This document shows, piece after piece, positions 1 through 5,917 of a stretch of DNA of 5,917 nt. The translations under genes and the position numbers were made by a program. Position 1 is the stretch's first letter. The number at the start of each line of letters is the position of its first letter. The notes beneath the pieces were generated by a model. That model saw only the letters and a program-made list of their open reading frames with translations. It ran no database searches and had not been told where the DNA came from. The stretch is from Flavobacteriia bacterium (GTDB lineage Bacteria > Bacteroidota > Bacteroidia > Flavobacteriales > Flavobacteriaceae): assembly GCA_003973375.1 (NCBI GenBank), contig QNYL01000011.1:1-5917 (forward strand), given 5' to 3'.

Positions 1-1
1 C

Positions 2-727
2 AGTCTCGATCTTCCCGGAAATCAAAGGGAATTCTTAATAGAACTCCAAAAGACAGGGAAACCGATAATTTTGGTGCTGATCAACGGTCGCCCGATCTCC
101 ATCAACTGGGCTGATGCGCATATCCCTGCCATAGTTGAGGTCTGGTTTCCGGGATTACACGGCGGAACAGCCATAGCAGAGGTCTTATTCGGGAATTATA
201 ATCCGGGAGGAAAGATGCCTGTTACAACACCCAGAACGGTAGGGCAGATTCCTTTTAACTTTCCTTTTAAACCGAACTCTCAGGCAGGGCAAGGAAAACC
301 GGGCCCCAATGGTTTTGGAAAAACGAGGGTGGTTGATGAGTTGTATCCTTTCGGATATGGTTTGAGTTATACAAACTTTAAATACTCCGATCTGAAAATA
401 AGTCCGGAAAAAGGCAACCAGAAAACCAGATTTAAAATAAGTTTTACGATTAAGAACACAGGAGATCTTGAAGGGGAGGAAGTGGTGCAACTTTATGTAA
501 ATGATGAGTATTCAAGTGTAACGCAATATGAGAAATTATTAAGAGGATTTGAAAGAATTCATTTAAAAAAGGGAGAGAAAAAACAAGTCAGTTTTGTGCT
601 GGAATCAAAAGATCTGGAACTTTTAAATAAACAGATGAAATGGGTAACGGAACCCGGAAAATTTAATATATATATCGGTAGTTCTTCAAAAGATATCCGG
701 TTAAAAGGTTCTTTTATCATCGAATAA
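2..727 (+). CDS. GH3 family beta-glycosidase (beta-glucosidase-like), C-terminal part; 5' end outside window
   Basis: The reading frame is open to the left edge, so this is the last 241 residues of a longer exported or periplasmic GH3 enzyme that removes terminal beta-linked sugars, usually glucose or xylose. Numbering from the first visible codon, LDLPGNQ (2-8), GKPIILVLINGRP (19-31), PGLHGG (50-55) and GNYNPGGKMP (64-73) are hallmarks of the GH3 alpha/beta sandwich domain. YPFGYGLSYT (115-124) leads into a fibronectin-III-like domain (about 125-241) with VVQLYVND and LLRGFERIHL, the usual C-terminus of BglX-type GH3 proteins. The catalytic nucleophile Asp and the acid/base Glu lie upstream of the window, so activity and exact substrate cannot be judged. 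A TTG at position 71 is an internal Leu codon, not a start, because family-conserved sequence continues before it. The next gene follows after 19 bases. The family call is firm; beta-glucosidase rather than beta-xylosidase is an inference. Confidence 0.93.
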   Translation, partial: SLDLPGNQREFLIELQKTGKPIILVLINGRPISINWADAHIPAIVEVWFPGLHGGTAIAEVLFGNYNPGGKMPVTTPRTVGQIPFNFPFKPNSQAGQGKPGPNGFGKTRVVDELYPFGYGLSYTNFKYSDLKISPEKGNQKTRFKISFTIKNTGDLEGEEVVQLYVNDEYSSVTQYEKLLRGFERIHLKKGEKKQVSFVLESKDLELLNKQMKWVTEPGKFNIYIGSSSKDIRLKGSFIIE

Positions 728-746
728 TCAATAGAAAATCTGAATT

Positions 747-2189
747 ATGGAAAGAAGAAAGTTTATTAAAAACAGTGGTGTGGTATTGTCAGGGCTGGCA
801 TTAACACCTTCAGTTGGATTTGCATCAAATTTTTTTAATAGCGATACAGCATTTCCTTCCAAAAGGCCTCCCGAACGGCAAAGAACTTTCAAAAGTAAAG
901 AGGTGGAGAAGACCATTGCAAGGATAAAAAAACAGATCAAAGATGAGGAACTGGCCTGGTTGTTTGAAAATTGCTATCCAAACACCTTAGATACAACGGT
1001 TGATTTTGAAATGATTAACGGGAAACCGGATACTTTTATCATTACCGGTGATATCGATGCCATGTGGTTGCGCGATTCCACAGCACAGGTTTGGCCTTAT
1101 ATGCCCTTAATCACTAAGGAAAAGAAATTAAAAGAGATGATCCACGGTCTGGTCAACAGGCAGGTAAAATGTGTTTTAACCGATCCGTATGCCAATGCGT
1201 TTTACAAGGATCTGACGCGTAAATCACATTGGATTTCTGATAAACCCACGCCAAAACCGGGTGTACATGAACGCAAATGGGAGATCGATTCTTTATGTTA
1301 TACAGTTCGTTTATCACATAAATATTATGAATTGACAAATGACAAATCGATCTTCGACAAAGAATGGGATAAAGCTGCCCGGCTGATCGTAAAAACCTTC
1401 CGTACCGAGCAGCGTAAAGATGGAATCACTCCCTATCGATTTGTACGTAAAACTACAGCAATGATAGATGCACCTGTTTTTGATGGTACCGGCAGACCTG
1501 TAAAGCCAACAGGCTTGATCTGTTCGGCATTCAGACCGTCAGATGATGCTACGATGTATCCGTATTTAATCCCTTCAAATATTTTTGCAGTCCTTTCTTT
1601 ACGTCAGCTTTCTGATATTTACACATATGTGATCAGAGATGACGCTTTCGCGAAAGAGTGCAAGGATTTTGCGGAAGAAGTAGATCAGGCCATTAAACAA
1701 TATGCCGTTGCAGAACATCTGGATTTTGGAAAGATTTACGCCTATGAAGCAGATGGTTTTGGCAACAAGGTTTTTATGGATGATGCCAATGTTCCTTCAT
1801 TAATGTCGCTGGCCTATCTGGGAGCTCATAAAAATACCGATCAGATCTATTTACAAACCAGAAAATTCCTTTTAAGCGATTCGAATCCGTATTATCTGAA
1901 AGGAAAAGCTGCTGAAGGGCAGGCGAGTCCGCATACCGGAAAAGAAAAAATATGGCCGATGGGCATTATTTTAAGAGCCATGACCTCTTCTGATCCGGAA
2001 GAGATTACGCATTGTTTAAGGATGTTAAAGGAGACCCATGCCGGAACAGGTTTTATGCATGAGGCATTTCATAAAGACAATCCAAAAGATTTTAACCGAA
2101 AATGGTTTGCCTGGGCAAATACCCTTTTTGGTGAACTGATCATAAAGGTTCAGAAAGAGCATCCTGAAATTTTAAGCAAAACACTATGA
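747..2189 (+). CDS. GH125 family exo-alpha-1,6-mannosidase (DUF1237/Mug157-like), Tat-type signal
   Basis: This 480-residue protein belongs to GH125, whose characterised bacterial members are inverting exo-alpha-1,6-mannosidases acting on alpha-mannan or N-glycan fragments. Visible family motifs are GDIDAMWLRDS (101-111), AFRPSDDATMYPYLIPSN (261-278), FMDDANVPSL (343-352), TGFMHEAFHKD (434-444) and WFAWANTLFGEL (453-464). By comparison with characterised clostridial and streptococcal GH125 enzymes, recalled from memory, the general acid should be an Asp in the SDD of the second motif (D266/D267) and the base Glu439 in MHEAF. Length is normal and nothing is truncated. The N-terminus ERRKFIKNSG, then a mildly hydrophobic stretch ending VGFAS, fits a twin-arginine signal with cleavage near residue 26, implying export of the folded protein to the periplasm. 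The ATG at 747 is chosen because it gives this complete signal. No Shine-Dalgarno is seen. The stop overlaps the GH97 start, suggesting translational coupling. The family call is very likely; alpha-1,6 specificity is inferred from the family. Confidence 0.95.
   Translation: MERRKFIKNSGVVLSGLALTPSVGFASNFFNSDTAFPSKRPPERQRTFKSKEVEKTIARIKKQIKDEELAWLFENCYPNTLDTTVDFEMINGKPDTFIITGDIDAMWLRDSTAQVWPYMPLITKEKKLKEMIHGLVNRQVKCVLTDPYANAFYKDLTRKSHWISDKPTPKPGVHERKWEIDSLCYTVRLSHKYYELTNDKSIFDKEWDKAARLIVKTFRTEQRKDGITPYRFVRKTTAMIDAPVFDGTGRPVKPTGLICSAFRPSDDATMYPYLIPSNIFAVLSLRQLSDIYTYVIRDDAFAKECKDFAEEVDQAIKQYAVAEHLDFGKIYAYEADGFGNKVFMDDANVPSLMSLAYLGAHKNTDQIYLQTRKFLLSDSNPYYLKGKAAEGQASPHTGKEKIWPMGIILRAMTSSDPEEITHCLRMLKETHAGTGFMHEAFHKDNPKDFNRKWFAWANTLFGELIIKVQKEHPEILSKTL
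2186..2189 (+). other. ATGA start/stop overlap coupling GH125 and GH97 genes
   Basis: The start ATG of the GH97 gene shares bases with the TGA stop of the GH125 gene. No strong ribosome binding sequence precedes it; the upstream bases are A-rich and part of the GH125 coding region. Such overlaps usually mean translational coupling and co-production of the two proteins. The lipoprotein signal beginning right at this ATG supports the start choice. Confidence 0.85.
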
Positions 2190-4102
2190 AAAAGTCTTAT
2201 TTACCATTTCTTCTGATTGTATTTTTATTGATTTCCTGTTCAGGTTCTGGTACAGGGAATGGATCAGTAAAAGAATCAGAGATATCGGTAGTAAGTCCTG
2301 ACAAAGATTTGAAATTTGAATTATTTACTACAAAAGATGCTGTAAATTATAAGGTTCTTTATAAGAATAAGGAGATCATTTTAAAGTCTCAGCTCGGATT
2401 TCAAATCTCCGGGAAGAATATTTTAACCGGTGTAAAACCCGGAGAGGTTGTAAAGAAAAGTGTTAATTCTTTATGGAAACCTGTTTACGGGGAGAAAAAG
2501 GAATATCCTGATGTATTTAACGAGGTGCTTATAGAATTTGTAAGTATTGCAGACGGAAAACCGGTTTTAAAACTCAGGGTAAGAGCCTTTGATGAGGCTG
2601 TTGCCTTCAGGTATGAATTTGACAGATCCAATAAAACGGAGATTGAAAAAGAATTGACTCAGTTTACTTTCTCAGAAGACCCTAACATCTGGGTTTCTGA
2701 GCGGGCACAGAGTGAAATTTACCAAACAAAGATCAGTAAACTTAAAAAACAAAAGCTGGAAAGACCTCTTTTGGCAAGGCTGAATGATTCTGTTTTTGTT
2801 GCTCTCGGGGAAGCAGATCTGGTTGATTTTGCACGGATGAAATTTGTTAAGGATCCGGGAAAAGAAAACACTTTGTCCGCCAGTCTGGATGGGAAAGTTG
2901 TATTTGATAAGCCTTTTAAAAGTCCGTGGAGAGTGATCATGGCGGGTAGTTCTTCCGGTGAATTGCTGGAGCATAACTATATCTACTTAAATCTAAGTCA
3001 ACCGAATCAAATAAAAAATACTGCCTGGATAAAACCCGGTAAAGTAATCCGTGAAGTTACTTTAACAACCAAGGGAGGTAAGGCCTGTGTGGATTTTGCT
3101 GCAAAACATCATTTGCAATTTGTTGAATTTGATGCCGGCTGGTATGGAAATGAGTACGATAAAAAATCAGATGCTTCACAAGTAAATGTGGATCCGAAAA
3201 GATCACCGGGACCACTGGATCTGCATGGTATAATCGATTATGCCGCTAAAAAAGGGATAGGTATTATTTTATATGTCAATCAGAATGCTCTGGATACACA
3301 GATCGATAAGATCCTTCCCTTGTATAAAAAATGGGGAATAAAAGGAGTGAAATACGGATTTGTCAATGTGGGTTCCCAAAAAGCAACACGCTGGTTGCAC
3401 AATGCGGTTAAAAAAGCTGCAGAAAATGAACTGATGGTAGATATTCACGATGAATACCGGCCTACAGGTTTTTCGAGAACTTATCCGAATCTGATGACAC
3501 AGGAAGGAGTAAGGGGGGATGAAGAAAGTCCGGATAATCATCAGGTTTTAAAAACACTATTCACCAGAATGCTTGCCGGCGCAGCCGATCATACCAACTG
3601 TTATTTTGCCGAACGTGTAGATAAAAAAATGGGTTCTCATGTTTCGCAAATGGCAAAGGCGATATTAATTTACAGTCCGTGGCAGTTTGTTTTCTGGTAC
3701 GACCGTCCGGAAGCCTCGCCACAGAAGAAAGGAGGAGCAGGAAACTCCACAAGAGTATTACGGGAAATTCCCGATTTGCAATTTTATGATGAATTGCCCA
3801 CAGTATGGGAAGATACAAAAGTGCTGGAAGGAGAGCCGGGTAATTTTGCAAGCATTGCAAGAAAAAATGGTAAGAACTGGTTTGTTGGCTCTTTAACAGA
3901 TAAGGAGAGGGAAGTATCGATTAAATTTGATTTTTTAGATGAGAATGCAGTGTATACCGCCATTATTTTTCAGGATGACCCGAATTTAAAAACGCTTACA
4001 AAGGTCTCTGTTAAAAAGATTGAGGTTCATAAAGATACGCAGTTGGATTTTAAACTCGGAAATAATCAAGGGCTGGCAATAATCCTTAAAAGAAAGAACT
4101 AA
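2186..4102 (+). CDS. GH97 family glycosidase (SusB-related), lipoprotein, noncanonical catalytic residues
   Basis: This 638-residue protein has the full GH97 layout: lipoprotein signal with lipobox LISC (Cys18), N-terminal beta-sandwich (about 33-275), (beta/alpha)8 barrel (about 276-540) and C-terminal beta domain (about 541-638). Diagnostic motifs are WIKPGK (281-286), EFDAGWYG (314-321), WGIKGVKYGF (383-392), RPTGFSRTYPN (425-435) and TQEGVRGDEE (438-447). The family contains inverting alpha-glucosidases (SusB) and retaining alpha-galactosidases and related enzymes. The expected acid Glu446 and calcium-ligand Glu440 are present. The retaining nucleophile position is Gly391, the SusB base Glu508 position is Asp422 (in HDEYRP), and the other SusB base Glu439 position appears to be Asn365. 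Substrate and mechanism are therefore unclear. No acidic run follows Cys18, so a periplasm-facing lipid anchor is more likely than surface display, by inference. It is coupled to GH125 by ATGA and followed by GH31 after 11 bases. Confidence 0.93.
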   Translation: MKKSYLPFLLIVFLLISCSGSGTGNGSVKESEISVVSPDKDLKFELFTTKDAVNYKVLYKNKEIILKSQLGFQISGKNILTGVKPGEVVKKSVNSLWKPVYGEKKEYPDVFNEVLIEFVSIADGKPVLKLRVRAFDEAVAFRYEFDRSNKTEIEKELTQFTFSEDPNIWVSERAQSEIYQTKISKLKKQKLERPLLARLNDSVFVALGEADLVDFARMKFVKDPGKENTLSASLDGKVVFDKPFKSPWRVIMAGSSSGELLEHNYIYLNLSQPNQIKNTAWIKPGKVIREVTLTTKGGKACVDFAAKHHLQFVEFDAGWYGNEYDKKSDASQVNVDPKRSPGPLDLHGIIDYAAKKGIGIILYVNQNALDTQIDKILPLYKKWGIKGVKYGFVNVGSQKATRWLHNAVKKAAENELMVDIHDEYRPTGFSRTYPNLMTQEGVRGDEESPDNHQVLKTLFTRMLAGAADHTNCYFAERVDKKMGSHVSQMAKAILIYSPWQFVFWYDRPEASPQKKGGAGNSTRVLREIPDLQFYDELPTVWEDTKVLEGEPGNFASIARKNGKNWFVGSLTDKEREVSIKFDFLDENAVYTAIIFQDDPNLKTLTKVSVKKIEVHKDTQLDFKLGNNQGLAIILKRKN

Positions 4103-4113
4103 AAAGAATTAAA

Positions 4114-5778
4114 ATGAATAAAAAATTTGCACTAGTATTTTACATTGTTTTATTTTCCTTTTGTACTCAATTCGTCAGTGGTCAAAATAAAAGAACAGCC
4201 ATTGTTCCTAAATGGGCCTTCGGACATATTGTCTGGGAAGATAACAGGAATACACAGGAAGCAGCATTAGAATTGGTTTCCCTGTACAAAAAGCATCAAA
4301 TTCCTGTTTCCGGGATTATTATTGATAGTCCGTGGTCGGAAAGTTATAACGACTTTAACTGGGATAAAGCAAGGTATCCGGAACCGGATAAAATGTTAGA
4401 ATCATTTGAAGACGAACAGGTTAAGGTTATTTTGTGGTTAACAGGATGTGTCAACTATGAATCTGCTGATGTTCCGGTAAAAAGATCACCTGATTATGAT
4501 TATGTAATCCGGAAAAAATACGTGGTAAATAACGGAAAGCCTTCAACGTGGTGGAAAGGAAAAGGAGTTCATATAGATTTTACCAATCCTGAAGCTGTGA
4601 AATGGTGGTATAAAAAATTAGATAAGGTTTTTAGAAAAAATGTTTACGGTTTTAAAGTAGATCAGGGAGAACAGTATTTTGGGAATTTCGAAAATGATGA
4701 AGATGAGAAAAAGGGAGAAGGTTTTATAACAACATCCATAGGGAAGATTCCTTTGAGAGAATTTAAAAAATATTATTACGATGCCATGTATGATTATGTT
4801 AAAACCAGAAACCCGGCAGGAATAACTTTGGCAAGACCATTTACTCATCAGGGTGGTTTTGCAGCCGCTATCGATAAATTAGGGCTTGGTTGGTGTGGTG
4901 ATTTCAGTGGTAATTATAAAGGTTTAAAGTTACAAATTAATAATATCTATACTTCTGCCAAAGAAGGTTACGGAGCCTTAGCATGTGAGGTTGGTGGTTT
5001 TTTTAGAGCTCCTCCTACAAAAGAACAATTGATCCGTTATGCACAATTTGGAGCCATGACAGCCTGTATGATCAATGGAGGGCAAAATGGTGCATTTACC
5101 AATCATTTGCCGTGGTATCACGATGAAGAAACTACATCTATTTACAGATATTACGTGCTGTTGCATAATATGTTAAGTCCTTATATGTTCAGTACAATAG
5201 TTGATGCACACTTGCATGGAGGGTCGTTATTGAAAAATGTTTCTTTAAAGCAGGAAAGTCATCTGTTGGGCAATGATATTTTCTTTAAAGCAATCACGTC
5301 AGATACTTCTAAAGTAGCTTTCAGATTGCCTTTGCGCAACAACTGGATCGACTTCTGGACCGGGAAAAGATACGAGGGAGGCAGTCAGATCACAAAAGAA
5401 TATTCGTTAAAACAAGCTCCTTTATTTATCAGAGCAGGAGCAATAATCCCTGTTGAAATCAATACGGACAAGCCTGTTGTTGGAAATAGGTTGATGAAAG
5501 GAAAAACTGCCTTTTTGATCTATCCGTCTACTCAGGAGAATACATTGATTTATCATCGTCCCATTGACGAAGGTATTGCTTACAGAGATATTGAAATCGT
5601 TTGTAATGACAAAACAATAAGAGTAGATTCGGGTAGTAAAGAAGATTTTGTTTTTTTAATAAAAAGTCAGCAAGCCCCTAAAAATATTGCGGGAGCTGAT
5701 AACTGGGCGTACAATTCTGATAAGAAAACAATTGAAATCTATAAAAAAGGAAAGAAGTTTAAAATAAAAATTGAATAG
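4114..5778 (+). CDS. GH31 family alpha-glycosidase, short form without the N-terminal beta-sandwich, Sec signal
   Basis: This 554-residue protein is a GH31 retaining alpha-glycosidase, a family covering alpha-glucosidases, alpha-xylosidases, alpha-galactosidases and sulfoquinovosidases. A Sec signal peptide (1-23, probable cleavage VSG before Gln24) is followed almost at once by the barrel, starting at PKWAFG (32-37). Visible motifs are IIIDSPW (68-74, substrate-contacting Asp71), HIDFTNPEAVKWW (153-165), GFKVDQGE (179-186, probable nucleophile Asp183), WCGDFSGNY (260-268, probable acid/base Asp263), CEVGGF (291-296) and LPWYHDEET (332-340). WIDFWTGKRYEGG (411-423) and APLFIRAGAIIP (435-446) mark the proximal C-terminal sandwich, and a distal beta domain follows to 554. 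GH31 proteins are usually 650-800 or more residues; the N-terminal sandwich of about 200 residues is absent here. The KxDxGE nucleophile motif resembles YicI-type enzymes, but this does not fix the substrate. The start follows the GH97 stop by 11 bases, within an A-rich leader. The family call is strong and the specificity unknown. Confidence 0.9.
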   Translation: MNKKFALVFYIVLFSFCTQFVSGQNKRTAIVPKWAFGHIVWEDNRNTQEAALELVSLYKKHQIPVSGIIIDSPWSESYNDFNWDKARYPEPDKMLESFEDEQVKVILWLTGCVNYESADVPVKRSPDYDYVIRKKYVVNNGKPSTWWKGKGVHIDFTNPEAVKWWYKKLDKVFRKNVYGFKVDQGEQYFGNFENDEDEKKGEGFITTSIGKIPLREFKKYYYDAMYDYVKTRNPAGITLARPFTHQGGFAAAIDKLGLGWCGDFSGNYKGLKLQINNIYTSAKEGYGALACEVGGFFRAPPTKEQLIRYAQFGAMTACMINGGQNGAFTNHLPWYHDEETTSIYRYYVLLHNMLSPYMFSTIVDAHLHGGSLLKNVSLKQESHLLGNDIFFKAITSDTSKVAFRLPLRNNWIDFWTGKRYEGGSQITKEYSLKQAPLFIRAGAIIPVEINTDKPVVGNRLMKGKTAFLIYPSTQENTLIYHRPIDEGIAYRDIEIVCNDKTIRVDSGSKEDFVFLIKSQQAPKNIAGADNWAYNSDKKTIEIYKKGKKFKIKIE

Positions 5779-5812
5779 TTAAGACCGAAAAGAATTCATA
5801 TCACAATATAAA
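5779..5812 (+). other. Short intergenic gap without visible terminator
   Basis: These 34 bases between the GH31 stop and the next ATG are AT-rich. I see no GC-rich hairpin followed by a T run and no convincing Bacteroidota promoter. The spacing therefore supports read-through into the next gene. An in-frame TAA at 5780-5782 sets the leftmost limit for the downstream gene's start. Confidence 0.5.
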
Positions 5813-5917
5813 ATGTATCAAAAATCAGCAGAGCGAAATAAACCGTATGTGTATACCGAATGTCACGGAGGACGTAGCCGGAAAGATTGGCTTAATATAA
5901 CAGACTTTCTAAGCATT
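5813..5917 (+). CDS. Unrecognised gene, first 35 codons; 3' end outside window
   Basis: An ATG at 5813 opens a frame that stays open to the right edge, giving 35 residues beginning MYQKSAERNKPYVYTECHGG and continuing with a basic segment and DWLNITDFL. It is the first ATG after the in-frame TAA at 5780-5782, and it lies 34 bases after the GH31 gene on the same strand, as expected for a further operon member. No hydrophobic signal peptide or lipobox appears in the visible part, unlike the three complete upstream genes, so the product may be cytoplasmic, or the true start may lie further right. I do not recognise the family. The short length leaves some chance that it is not a gene, but its position and the open frame favour a real one. 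Confidence 0.55.
   Translation, partial: MYQKSAERNKPYVYTECHGGRSRKDWLNITDFLSI

Noticed and set aside
71..73. TTG as a possible start of a 218-residue protein
   Set aside because: The frame is open to the left edge and the residues before it match conserved GH3 sequence, so it is an internal Leu codon of a gene cut by the window edge.
728..746. Promoter or terminator between the GH3 and GH125 genes
   Set aside because: Only 19 bases, AT-rich, without a hairpin or a recognisable Bacteroidota -7/-33 pair; read-through is the simplest reading.
728..940. Reverse-strand hydrophobic open frame covering the GH125 start
   Set aside because: The hydrophobic look comes from reading the signal-peptide and A-rich regions backwards; no promoter or homologous feature supports it.
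2672..2974. Reverse-strand open frame opposite the GH97 gene
   Set aside because: It lies fully within a well-supported gene, has low-complexity, family-less sequence, and shows no start context; it is a shadow frame.
3561..3860. Reverse-strand open frame of 99 codons opposite the GH97 barrel
   Set aside because: Overlaps conserved GH97 coding sequence throughout; no recognisable domain or independent gene context.
3687..3896. Second + strand frame inside the GH97 gene
   Set aside because: The GH97 frame is continuous and conserved across this region, so this is neither a frameshift fragment nor a separate gene.
4156..4164. Cys17 of the GH31 protein as a lipoprotein cysteine
   Set aside because: The preceding residue is Phe, which does not fit a lipobox; a standard Sec cleavage at VSG before Gln24 is a better fit.

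Overview
The window looks like part of a carbohydrate-degradation gene cluster (a polysaccharide utilization locus, PUL) from a Bacteroidota bacterium, probably a flavobacterial or sphingobacterial type. The basis is AT-rich DNA, start codons preceded by A-rich leaders without a clear Shine-Dalgarno sequence, a typical Bacteroidota set of exported glycosidases, and a GH97 enzyme, a family best known from this phylum. No rRNA or other taxonomic marker is present, so the genus cannot be named.

All genes read on the + strand and are packed head to tail. From left to right: the 3' part of a GH3 beta-glycosidase (2-727, cut by the left edge); a complete GH125 family exo-alpha-1,6-mannosidase with a twin-arginine-like signal (747-2189); a complete GH97 glycosidase with a lipoprotein signal, overlapping the GH125 gene by ATGA (2186-4102); a complete short GH31 alpha-glycosidase with a Sec signal (4114-5778); and the first 35 codons of an unrecognised gene running off the right edge (5813-5917). 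Gaps are 19, -4, 11 and 34 bases. I see no promoter or terminator between genes, so they are probably one operon extending beyond both edges. No stretch over 300 bases lacks a gene.

Functionally, the three complete enzymes are exo-acting families that trim oligosaccharides: GH125 removes alpha-1,6-mannose, and GH97 and GH31 generally remove alpha-glucose, alpha-galactose or related sugars. GH3 would remove a beta-linked sugar. Together they suggest breakdown, mostly in the periplasm, of an alpha-mannose-containing glycan with additional alpha- and beta-linked sugars. Candidates are a decorated alpha-mannan or a glycoprotein N-/O-glycan, but the true substrate cannot be read from this window. 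No SusC/SusD transporter pair, endo-acting enzyme, GH92 or regulator is visible.

The most interesting points are the altered catalytic positions of the GH97 protein (retaining-type nucleophile replaced by Gly, with an Asp gained at the inverting-base position) and the GH31 protein, which lacks the usual N-terminal beta-sandwich domain. I found no mobile element, CRISPR array, RNA gene or clearly new type of system here.
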